IMG/VR virus record: IMGVR_UViG_3300025301_000057
Location: 1-32,428 of that record
Origin: a virus
Reading direction: 5' to 3' (one strand)
DNA length: 32,428 nucleotides
The position numbers and the translations under genes are program-made. Position 1 is the stretch's first letter. Each line of letters opens with the position of its first letter. This document shows positions 22,835 to 30,234 of this stretch, in pieces. The notes beneath the pieces are model-generated. The model was not told the origin of the DNA, did not search any database, and worked only from the letters and a program-made list of their open reading frames with translations.

Positions 22835-23651
22835 CAACCTCCTCGGCGTGGCCACAATTGTCACACTCAAACATGCTCGATAATTCGACATTTGGAGTTA
22901 TTTCTGCATATGTATCTCGGAGAGATTTAGCATCAATTGCTGGAAGATTATCAATAACTGCATTTATTGTAGAAGGTTCACTCATACCATTGACTGAAAC
23001 AATAATTGTTTTAAATTGATCTGTTAACAATGATTCTTGTAGTTTGAGTTTCTTTTTTCTAGTTGCCATGTTCAAAAGTTTTGTTTCATCTTTGCCTGTT
23101 AGCAGCTTAGTTTCAACAGTTATTTCAGTTAATGGAAGTTTGATAAGAAACGTCCCATTGTCTGTCAACTCTGCTCCAAGTTCTTTATGATTATCTGCAT
23201 AATCTATCTTTAGGGCCTCATTTAAATCAAAAACATGCTCAGAATTATCTCCACAAGCTGGACAATCAATTCTAGATCCATATTCCGGCCCATAACCTGT
23301 TACTCTCGCAGCAACAGTAATTGCATTTTTATCACCAAGCAATAGATCTTGTGTTCGAACTTTTTTATCAAGAAGAACATTCTGAATTAATTTATCAATG
23401 ACAATTCCTTTTTTAATCAATGACTGCGAAGATAAAATATCTTCATCCTTTGCAGTCATATAACGAATTTCAACTGATTCTTCGCCACATAAAGGGTGCC
23501 CTTCTGGATAATATCTTCCTCTGGATGGAAGATCTACAAACTCGGTAGGAGTTACAAAGGAAAGTGGGCTTTCATGCATTTCTTGCGGACTCAAATCTGA
23601 ATCCTGGACTTCGACTCCCCCGAGCCTGTCCTGATTATTTCTAGTTGACAT
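22797..23651 (-). CDS. T4 gp26-type baseplate/tail-assembly protein with zinc-ribbon cysteines, 284 aa
   Basis: The N-terminal half resembles the T4 gp26 baseplate-hub family: TPTEFVDLPSRGRYYPEGH, VEIRYMTAKDEDILSSQ and KKGIVIDKLIQNVL. Two CxxC pairs (C130/C133 in DCPACGDN and C263/C266 in ECDNCGHA) are spaced to form one zinc site. Such proteins act in hub or tail assembly; here the position between gp19 and the tape measure suits a tape-measure assembly factor. The start has AGAGGT and its own promoter-like element at 23672-23700. The last codons Q279-F280-F281-W282 are on a T7 run that can slip into the small overlapping frame. Confidence 0.75.
   Translation of the reverse strand: MSTRNNQDRLGGVEVQDSDLSPQEMHESPLSFVTPTEFVDLPSRGRYYPEGHPLCGEESVEIRYMTAKDEDILSSQSLIKKGIVIDKLIQNVLLDKKVRTQDLLLGDKNAITVAARVTGYGPEYGSRIDCPACGDNSEHVFDLNEALKIDYADNHKELGAELTDNGTFLIKLPLTEITVETKLLTGKDETKLLNMATRKKKLKLQESLLTDQFKTIIVSVNGMSEPSTINAVIDNLPAIDAKSLRDTYAEITPNVELSSMFECDNCGHAEEVDVPITVQFFWPK
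22808..22832 (-). other. Hairpin followed by T7 run in the gp26 / small-gene overlap
   Basis: On the minus strand GTACCG-ATTA-CGGTAC (22832 to 22817) forms a 6-bp stem with a 4-base loop, followed by AA and seven Ts (22808-22814), then GG. AGGAGG lies at 22838-22843. In the gp26 frame the Ts are read TTT TTT TGG; in the overlapping frame AAT TTT TTT GGC. A +1 or -2 slip on the Ts keeps full pairing of tRNA-Phe. The same structure also has the form of a weak intrinsic terminator. Confidence 0.5.
22838..22843 (-). promoter_or_regulatory. AGGAGG inside the end of the gp26-type gene
   Basis: A full AGGAGG lies three bases before ATG 22834, shorter than usual spacing. It may start the small gene or pause ribosomes ahead of the T7 run. 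Confidence 0.5.
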
Positions 23652-23671
23652 ATTAACCTCTTTAGTATTAT

Positions 23672-23700
23672 ATTATAATGTCATTTCAATTAAATGTTAA
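23672..23700 (-). promoter_or_regulatory. Near-consensus promoter between gp19 and the gp26-type gene
   Basis: On the minus strand, TTAACA (23695-23700, overlapping the gp19 stop), a 17-base spacer and TATAAT (23672-23677). The gp26-type start is about 20 bases further on. It differs from the four TTGACA promoters by one base in the -35 and has a perfect -10. Confidence 0.65.
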
Positions 23701-24251
23701 GCTGTGCCCGTATCAAAAGTGGCATAGTCGTAACGAATTGTCACATTTATCTCGACCATTGCGTCAGACTCATAATCAAGTGAGCCAAATTCAACGCTAA
23801 TGATCCAAGGATTCCAAAGAGAGAACTGATCAACTACTTCATTATCGGGGCTGAATTGTCTAAGTGTGATAATATTGCCAAGAGCTTTAACGCTTAAATC
23901 TTTTGACAAAGTGTTAACCCCAATTGGCCCATCGGGAACATTATATCCAGATTTAGTAAGAGCATCATATAGTATTCTTGAGACGTCAGGATCAACTGGA
24001 TCTACAAGAGTGAAAGTTGTTTGCTGCCACTCAACAATACCCGGAAAATAAAATCTATGACCATAAAAAGTGTGAGGAGTTTCAGTAACATTAAATTGAG
24101 GTTTTGTTACCTTCTTGACAACATAAGTAGGAATTCCAATTGTTGATTGTTTTGCCCCCGGAGCGATTTTCGGTTCTCCACCAACATATAACAGCCACCT
24201 ATGCTGTCTTTTTGGTTCTAAGCTCGATTGATTCCAAAATTTTTCTGCCAT
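23697..24251 (-). CDS. 19: Tail tube protein, T4 gp19 family, 184 aa
   Basis: It forms the inner tube of the contractile tail. The family pattern is visible: FWNQSSLEPKRQHRWLLYVG at the start, VKKVTKPQFNVTETPHTFYG, IVEWQQTTFTLVDP, ITLRQFSPDNEV, and the final strands FSLWNPWIISVEFGSLDY and MVEINVTIRYDYATF. The length is slightly above T4 gp19. It follows the sheath gene directly, as in T4. AGGAG is present at a somewhat long distance, and the leader contains a block shared with the sheath leader. Confidence 0.9.
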   Translation of the reverse strand: MAEKFWNQSSLEPKRQHRWLLYVGGEPKIAPGAKQSTIGIPTYVVKKVTKPQFNVTETPHTFYGHRFYFPGIVEWQQTTFTLVDPVDPDVSRILYDALTKSGYNVPDGPIGVNTLSKDLSVKALGNIITLRQFSPDNEVVDQFSLWNPWIISVEFGSLDYESDAMVEINVTIRYDYATFDTGTA

Positions 24252-24273
24252 ATTTTTATTATCTCCTCAATAT

Positions 24274-24307
24274 TAAATAGTAAGTTCTATGAAAATCCTT
24301 TTATTAA
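24274..24307 (-). repeat. Leader block upstream of gp19, copy 2 of a shared motif
   Basis: Reading the minus strand from the gp18 stop: TTAATAA, a short gap, GGATTTTCA, six bases, TTACTATTTA. The same elements in the same order occur upstream of gp18, with nine bases in the last gap. It may be a late-promoter or RNA-processing signal, or simply a duplicated leader. Confidence 0.5.
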
Positions 24308-27300
24308 TCTTCAAAAGATGCTCCAGAATCTGTAATAATGAAATCAAGAGCAATGAATTCAATGGCTCGAGCAGGTTTCAAGAAAATCTTGGCATACATT
24401 ATATTTCTATCAATTAAGTCTGGAGTAGTAGTTGTCTCATCGAGAACAACTTTATAGTCAACAAGGCCCAATTGGCTCTTTACGCCACTAAGGAAACTCT
24501 TAACTCTGCTGCTAAAGTTTAACCAAGTTGCCTGAACATTTTGTTCGAATAACGTTGTCGCTGCAATTCTTGAAACTTCCTTCTTGAGAAAGATAAGAAG
24601 ACGACGAACATTAATTCTATCAAGAGCAGAAGGCGTTATTTGAAGAGTTTTTTGACCAAATACTACAATTCCTTCTGCTGGGAAAGTAGCAATTGGATTA
24701 ATATTTGCCTCATAAAGTTTATCTCTGTCTTCAGATGTAAGTTTGTGAGTCACGCCAACAACATTCAAGCCTGCGCCTCCATCTGAAAGGCCACCTCGAG
24801 TGAACCCTGCAGGAGCAAACCATGGAGCGCGTGCCGCATCACTAAATGACATTGCCCCAAGCGCCACAACAGAGGGCGGAATTTTGAGAATAACAGCTGA
24901 ACTTTCATCTCTAATTTGAACCCATGGATAATACGTACAACCATAGCTTGAATTAATTTCTCTATTTTCAAGATTGGTGCGAACAGTGTCAATATTCTGA
25001 TTATCAATACGAGTTATTTCTGTTGAATTATTTTCTGTATTTGGCTGATACATGCCAGTTCCAGTCCCATTGTTCTCGAGATCAATAATTGCAAGGGCGT
25101 CGCCGCGATCTTCACACTGATCTACAAGAAGTTTTGTAAGAGTTGCATTTGACATACCGGGAACTGTAGCAATATTATATTCTATCATGTCTGCGTCTCT
25201 AATTGATTGGATTGCTCTCTTGACAGTGTTATATGTATAATTGCCAAGCTCTGTAGCATCATCAAGTTTTTCATTTCGAAGTGGTTCTTTTTCTGTAATA
25301 TCGAAACCATCAAATCCGCCGTGAAAAAGAGTTGTAAAGCGATTCCACTTTTTCTCGTTAACAAGTTTCTTAGCACTGTTTTCAGCGGTATAACTTGTTC
25401 CAGCTACGCGGCTTCCAGATTCATAAGCAACTCCAAGAGCCGCGCCTTCGTCTTTAAGATCGTCAAGAGAGAAAACCCATGAAACATTAGTATGGGTCGA
25501 ACCGTCTCTTGCGCTATCCAGTTCGGCTGGCATCGCGCGAACGACGTCTAGAATGCTGTCGTCAAAGATTCTAGATCCTGATCTTTCAGTCCTAACTCCC
25601 CAGTAAGCTTTTCTTGGATCATCAATATCTCCGGTCAAAGAAGAACTTCTTAAAGCAAGTTCCGGGAAATGGAAAGAAGAGGACATTGCCGCTTTCGCGA
25701 CGCCATGCGTGACGTAGCCCGTAGCGGCGCCGCGTGTGCCTGCGCCGACTGTAACATTCATAGAAGATGTAAACAAAACAGTAGTAGCGACTGGAATACC
25801 AACTTTTTCATCTCCAACAATCATATGATATTGAGTTAAGTTCGCGTCGTCGGAGTCTTTATCATATTCTGCTGGCGCGCCGGTGAGCGCACTACCGGTA
25901 ACAGTTAATGCATTGTAAAAGCGATAAGGCCCAAAGACGCCAAAAGGAGCAAGACCTTCGCCAACTGAGCCGAGATCAACGCTTTCGTCCATGTCTACAC
26001 GAATATATTTTGATATATTTGCATATTCGCCATATTCTCTATATCTTTCCTCAGTGGTGTTCCATTTATAATATTTGTCACCAATTCTTCTTTTAATATA
26101 ATTTTGAGAATTAGGATTAAGATTTAAACCTTTGAACACTTCAATAACCTGTGTAGAAGCATCTCGATCTCTAAGGTGCCTAATCACAACTGAAAATGTC
26201 GTATATTTATTATATTTGTCTGTTGGAAATTTAATATCTTCAATAGCAATTTTAATGTTATTTTGTGTCCACTCGCCCTGATCGAGAGAAATGAAGCGGA
26301 AAAGCTTTTGTGTTGCTTCAATATCGTAGTTGGATTTATCTCCAGTATCTTGAGAAATATACCAACCTGTGTAAGCATTCTTTCTTCCGTAACGGAAATC
26401 TGCACCATCTTTTGGAGTATCCTCGCGAGATCTTAAGCCCATAAGCAATCCGTGAGTTACCTTGCTCCAACCCCCAATCTTATCTTCTACCCAACCTTCA
26501 TATGATTCACCAAGAAAATATCCTTTGCTTGCAGTTACTGTAATCGCTGTATTTGTCAAAGTTGGATTTGTGTTGAAAACTTTTCGAATGAAAGAATCAG
26601 AGCCGCGAGTAAAATTAAAATCTATTTTTGTGGCGCCTGAATCTTCTTCAGTTCCTGTTGCTGCACTAGCTGATGCGATATTGTCCGGAGTTCCGATAAG
26701 AATCGAAAGAGTTCCGTTTGAACTTGTTCCAATTGTTGCTGCTTGCGAAGCGGTAGTTTGTGTCGGCACGACATTATCAAAATCAAACGTTCCAGAAAGG
26801 GCAATTGTCGTGTCGGCATTACAATAAAATATAGCACCCAGCGCGCCGGTGGCGTAGGTATCGCACTCCCCCGTCGTCTCAATTTGTTGAGAACCATCGA
26901 AAAGCCAAAGGGCATAAGCGCCGCCGCCGTTATTTCCAAAAGTTGTACCATTATTCAGTACGGCGTCGGTGTCCCTCGAGGATTGATTTTGAATCAAGTT
27001 AACAATACCGCTTGTTTGAGCGGTGCTGCTATTTGCACCCCAGCCAGCTTCACCGGTGCCTGCCGTGGCGCTAGTATGTTGTTCGCCCAAAAGTCTAACA
27101 AATGTAAGAGGGCTGTTGTTTGCAAGCCAAGCCTTTGCAGCATAAGAAGCGTAAGTTGGTGCGAGTCTATTTCCATCTCTAAAAACATCCCCTTGTTGAA
27201 CGCCGGGAACCGGTTCTCCAAAAATTTCAACAAATTCAGCATAAGAACGAACTTTAATTGGAGTTCCCGCAGGACCCTTTTCAGAACGTCCGATAACCAA

Positions 27301-27396
27301 TGGACCAATTGTCCCCGGCTCCACATCAAGAATTGACTTATCAATTTCATTAATGAAGATTCCGGGTGATACAAATTTAAACTTCTTTACAGACAT
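24304..27396 (-). CDS. 18: Tail sheath protein, T4 gp18 family, 1030 aa
   Basis: It forms the contractile sheath around the gp19 tube. The N-terminus FKFVSPGIFINEIDKS, then GTIGPLVIGRSEKGPAG, is typical of sheath proteins. The C-terminal domain has FPAEGIVVFGQKTL, INVRRLLIFLKKEVS, ATWLNFSSRVKSFLSGV and LKPARAIEFIALDFIIT, the conserved inner part that binds the tube and neighbouring subunits. It is much longer than T4 gp18 (659 aa). The surplus lies mainly in a Ser/Thr/Gly/Asn-rich insertion at about residues 105-330, probably an outer surface domain. AGGAG precedes the start. Confidence 0.92.
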   Translation of the reverse strand: MSVKKFKFVSPGIFINEIDKSILDVEPGTIGPLVIGRSEKGPAGTPIKVRSYAEFVEIFGEPVPGVQQGDVFRDGNRLAPTYASYAAKAWLANNSPLTFVRLLGEQHTSATAGTGEAGWGANSSTAQTSGIVNLIQNQSSRDTDAVLNNGTTFGNNGGGAYALWLFDGSQQIETTGECDTYATGALGAIFYCNADTTIALSGTFDFDNVVPTQTTASQAATIGTSSNGTLSILIGTPDNIASASAATGTEEDSGATKIDFNFTRGSDSFIRKVFNTNPTLTNTAITVTASKGYFLGESYEGWVEDKIGGWSKVTHGLLMGLRSREDTPKDGADFRYGRKNAYTGWYISQDTGDKSNYDIEATQKLFRFISLDQGEWTQNNIKIAIEDIKFPTDKYNKYTTFSVVIRHLRDRDASTQVIEVFKGLNLNPNSQNYIKRRIGDKYYKWNTTEERYREYGEYANISKYIRVDMDESVDLGSVGEGLAPFGVFGPYRFYNALTVTGSALTGAPAEYDKDSDDANLTQYHMIVGDEKVGIPVATTVLFTSSMNVTVGAGTRGAATGYVTHGVAKAAMSSSFHFPELALRSSSLTGDIDDPRKAYWGVRTERSGSRIFDDSILDVVRAMPAELDSARDGSTHTNVSWVFSLDDLKDEGAALGVAYESGSRVAGTSYTAENSAKKLVNEKKWNRFTTLFHGGFDGFDITEKEPLRNEKLDDATELGNYTYNTVKRAIQSIRDADMIEYNIATVPGMSNATLTKLLVDQCEDRGDALAIIDLENNGTGTGMYQPNTENNSTEITRIDNQNIDTVRTNLENREINSSYGCTYYPWVQIRDESSAVILKIPPSVVALGAMSFSDAARAPWFAPAGFTRGGLSDGGAGLNVVGVTHKLTSEDRDKLYEANINPIATFPAEGIVVFGQKTLQITPSALDRINVRRLLIFLKKEVSRIAATTLFEQNVQATWLNFSSRVKSFLSGVKSQLGLVDYKVVLDETTTTPDLIDRNIMYAKIFLKPARAIEFIALDFIITDSGASFED

Positions 27397-27439
27397 ACTT
27401 CGTTCTCCTATGTGGCAGATATGATAGTGATTTCTTTAA

Positions 27440-27475
27440 TAAATAGTAATTCATTCCCTGAAAATCCATTATTAA
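27440..27475 (-). repeat. Leader block upstream of gp18, copy 1 of a shared motif
   Basis: From the gp15 stop on the minus strand: TTAATAA, TG, GATTTTCA, nine bases, TTACTATTTA. It matches the block upstream of gp19 (24274-24307), including its position at the stop codon of the preceding gene. Confidence 0.5.
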
Positions 27476-28335
27476 CTTTTATAAAATGCATCATCATCGC
27501 TGTCCGGTTCGTCTCCCATAATAACCCTTTCTCTTGGTATTTTAATACTAACTGCATTCTCACGAACAACAATTTTTGGTTGGTCTTGATTTATGTCCTC
27601 GCCAATTAGATGCCCTAAAACTTTAATATTGATAGTTGTTTGATACATTTTTTCTGCCTCTTCTAAAGAAGAGATGTTGTTCTCTTGTGCGAATTCTTGT
27701 TCAATGAATGCCTCATAAGTGTGGCCATCTTTTTTAAATACAAAATAATTAATTCCACCAGTATTGGTTATGAATGGGGTAATTAAGTCATTCATTTGTT
27801 GTTGATATTCTGTCCTCAACGTTATTGAATAATTTATTGTTACATAGACAGGCATCGGAACCGACACTGTTTGATAAACAACTTTTTTGTTTTTGAATGG
27901 ATAGTTCAGTTGACCAAATAAGCGATAAGTGTCCGCTGATGCAAAAATATTTGTTTTATCTTGTTTAATTCTTCTCGCTATAACAACTGAGCCACCTTTC
28001 ACATCCTTATTCGGAGGAATGTTAGCAAAAAATATACCTTTATTTGCTGGATTTTTTTCAATAGAGGACCTTTCAATTGTCATAATTGGTAATATTAGTG
28101 AACCATTTTTATCTCTTAAGTTTTGATCATTTTTAATCTGATAAGATCTTTCGGCTGTCATCCACAATACAGGAACTTTTTCAAATCCATTTCTTGTTGT
28201 TGTGTGGACATCAAGTTCTTTTTTAACGTGCTGAAAGAACGCCTCATCGATTGTTTCTAAAGTTGATGGCATCACCACTATTTCTTCAATAACGTTTGTG
28301 TCTTCAACTCCTGTATGGTCATATTTAGGTGGCAT
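27472..28335 (-). CDS. 15: Tail-completion / sheath-stabilising protein, T4 gp15 type, 287 aa
   Basis: The protein would cap the tail and connect it to the neck. The T4 gp15 layout is visible: VPVLWMTAERSYQ (compare VPITYASKE in T4), a central LPIMTIERSS, and VPMPVYVTINYSITLRTEYQ followed by MNDLITPFI, matching the gp15 segment on elongated inter-strand contacts. The C-terminus is acidic (MGDEPDSDDDAFYKS). The ATG at 28335 was chosen over an upstream ATG because it has GAGG at nine bases and gives only an 11-base overlap with the gp14-like gene. Gene order gp13-14-15-18-19 is as in T4, minus the terminase genes. Confidence 0.75.
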   Translation of the reverse strand: MPPKYDHTGVEDTNVIEEIVVMPSTLETIDEAFFQHVKKELDVHTTTRNGFEKVPVLWMTAERSYQIKNDQNLRDKNGSLILPIMTIERSSIEKNPANKGIFFANIPPNKDVKGGSVVIARRIKQDKTNIFASADTYRLFGQLNYPFKNKKVVYQTVSVPMPVYVTINYSITLRTEYQQQMNDLITPFITNTGGINYFVFKKDGHTYEAFIEQEFAQENNISSLEEAEKMYQTTINIKVLGHLIGEDINQDQPKIVVRENAVSIKIPRERVIMGDEPDSDDDAFYKS

Positions 28336-28810
28336 CGAATAATCCCTCGCGGGCGCGGATACATTTAGCTGAAATTTCAAAACGATGATCGATCTGTCCA
28401 AATAGTTGTTTGGGTTCGCTCAAAGAAACAATTTCAAAATGAATATCTCCATATAAAACAAAGTCTCCAACACGGACAACAAGATCTTGATCCTCAGTTA
28501 ATCTTCTTTTATGAAAATGAATTATTATAGATGCATTTTTATCAATTGCGACCTTGTTCATAAACTCTGTTTGCATCCCCTCCCACTCAACTAAAGCGTA
28601 AACACGAACTGGTGGGAGGAAAGTTTTATTAATTGCCTCTCCATAAGTTGAATGGAAATTTGTATGATCCAAACTAATAGGATAATATAATACTTGTTGA
28701 CCAATGACGCGTTCAATTAATTCGTCATTAACTTGTTTAACCAGATCCCTTTCTTTCTTTCCAATAAAAAGTGGTGGCGGTGGCTGTGTTGGCTGTTCCC
28801 ATCTAGACAT
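28325..28810 (-). CDS. 14: Neck protein, T4 gp14 type, 161 aa
   Basis: It would help close the head and form the neck for tail joining. The sequence has YYPISLDHTN, YGEAINKTFLPPVRVYALVE, VRVGDFVLYGDIHFEIVSLS and KQLFGQIDHRFEISAKCI. Compare [20 protein letters not shown] and YQLGQ in T4 gp14, which share the same order of 'GD.IYF ... FEI ... LGQ'. It is shorter than T4 gp14 (256 aa), lacking the C-terminal extension. The N-terminus is Pro-rich (EQPTQPPPPLF). It lies between gp13- and gp15-like genes. Confidence 0.72.
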   Translation of the reverse strand: MSRWEQPTQPPPPLFIGKKERDLVKQVNDELIERVIGQQVLYYPISLDHTNFHSTYGEAINKTFLPPVRVYALVEWEGMQTEFMNKVAIDKNASIIIHFHKRRLTEDQDLVVRVGDFVLYGDIHFEIVSLSEPKQLFGQIDHRFEISAKCIRAREGLFDAT

Positions 28811-28817
28811 ATTTTAT

Positions 28818-30131
28818 TTATCCTGTGAAAACAGGAAGAGGTATCCTTTCCTGAACTTTATTAACAGAATCAGCTATTGCTGCATCTTTTTCTGCCAATT
28901 TCGCATAAGTTAATTCGTCTAGAACTGTTTTCAGCTCCTCTCTCAACTTATCCTGTTCTTCTTTAGATTGAGTAATCAGAGCCTCCCCATTCAAAGAAAC
29001 TGATTCTCCTGGTATAGGTATGGTGCCAAATTTGCCTCTAATCTGCCCTAAAGTTTCTTTTGATAGCGAAAGAGCAAATCTTCTAATCCATTGTTTACCA
29101 ATCGAATTAATATTTCTATATGGAATATTGGCGAATGGCAAAGTGTTCATATTATTTACACCATCTGAACCAATAGAACGATCATCGTCCTCTTCCCACG
29201 CGTCTCTTCTGACTGTAAATTTGACCCACATTTTCGAAGGGGCCACTGTAGTTGACGCTGGGAATAATCTTAATTTATTATTTTTTAATTCAAAAGAATA
29301 ATGAGAGTTCCTTGTATAAATTGAATCTTCAAACATTTGGGCTTGTTGTTTATTTTGATAGACCGGAACAATTTGAAACTGTGAATCATCTGCCCATTGA
29401 CCGTATGTCTGAAGATTCCCAACTGTATTTAATCCGCCATAATAACCATAAAACCTCCATATAGCTTGTGGGGTTTTATAATATACTTGTTTAACTGTGA
29501 TTTTACTTTTATCTAATTTGTTATAATATGGCAAGTCTGAATTACTTGAATCTATAGAGCCGGAATAGATAATAGTTTGTAAATCATAATCCTGCTTTTT
29601 ATCTTCAGTATCAAACGAAGCTGAATATTCTATTTCGTCTCCACCGACTCCTACTGCGGCCCCGACTCCTAATCCAACTCTTTTTGCATATTCAAATCTC
29701 ACACTTGGATATTTGAGGGCAACTTCTTCAGCGTCAGGACCAGTTCCTAAACTAGAAGTTAAAACTCCCTCGCCAACAAGAAGTCCATCGTGATCAAAAG
29801 TTCCAGTTGTGTTTCCAAGCATATCGCCTAACACGTTTTTTGCTTGATGTATATTGACAATATATGAGTATTCTAAAACAGACTCCTCATAAGAGGCAAA
29901 TACATTTTCTTTAGTTATTTCTATATCTAATACGTCTCCGCCAAGTTTTTTATATGTATAAGCAACCTGATCAACCGCACCGGTTATAAAATCATCTGAA
30001 TATAATACAGAGTCTGTATCATTATATATGTTAAATGGTAAAGTTGTTGTCGTGATATCTGACAAACTTGCCGTCGCTGGGAGCGTAATTGCGCTTACAG
30101 AACTTGAAGGCGAAAGAGTAGGGACAGCCAT
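28818..30131 (-). CDS. 13: Neck/head-completion protein, T4 gp13 type, 437 aa
   Basis: The protein probably sits between portal and tail. The helical part VDQVAYTYKKLGGDVLDIEI, then VFASYEESVLEYSYIVN, resembles the adaptor-type start of gp13-like neck proteins. A later part (QAIWRFYGYYG, QFQIVPVYQNKQQAQMFEDS, YSFELKNNKLRLFP) gives further beta-rich structure. It is longer than T4 gp13 (309 aa). AGGAG lies eight bases before its ATG, and the gp23 terminator lies about 35 bases upstream, so expression needs readthrough or a promoter not recognised here. Assignment rests on the motif style and its place before gp14 and gp15. Confidence 0.65.
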   Translation of the reverse strand: MAVPTLSPSSSVSAITLPATASLSDITTTTLPFNIYNDTDSVLYSDDFITGAVDQVAYTYKKLGGDVLDIEITKENVFASYEESVLEYSYIVNIHQAKNVLGDMLGNTTGTFDHDGLLVGEGVLTSSLGTGPDAEEVALKYPSVRFEYAKRVGLGVGAAVGVGGDEIEYSASFDTEDKKQDYDLQTIIYSGSIDSSNSDLPYYNKLDKSKITVKQVYYKTPQAIWRFYGYYGGLNTVGNLQTYGQWADDSQFQIVPVYQNKQQAQMFEDSIYTRNSHYSFELKNNKLRLFPASTTVAPSKMWVKFTVRRDAWEEDDDRSIGSDGVNNMNTLPFANIPYRNINSIGKQWIRRFALSLSKETLGQIRGKFGTIPIPGESVSLNGEALITQSKEEQDKLREELKTVLDELTYAKLAEKDAAIADSVNKVQERIPLPVFTG

Positions 30132-30164
30132 TCATATACACTCCTATTACTACCTTAATTAGTT

Positions 30165-30211
30165 TTAGAAAAAAGAAAACCCCAGTTCAACCGAAGCCAA
30201 ACTGGGGTTTT
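30165..30211 (-). terminator. Rho-independent terminator after the capsid gene, UUCG tetraloop
   Basis: On the minus strand AAAACCCCAGTT pairs perfectly with AACTGGGGTTTT (12 bp). The inner bases TGGC/GTTG continue the stem through wobble pairs to a C(UUCG)G tetraloop. A T-rich run (CTTTTTTC) follows in the direction of transcription. It lies 24 bases after the gp23 stop. Confidence 0.93.
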
Positions 30212-30234
30212 CAATAAAAAGGTTAATTTAAATA

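Noticed and set aside
26743-27336. Open frame of 197 codons on the plus strand
   Set aside because: It is fully inside gp18, which has clear sheath homology; the plus-strand product is Cys/Arg-rich nonsense.
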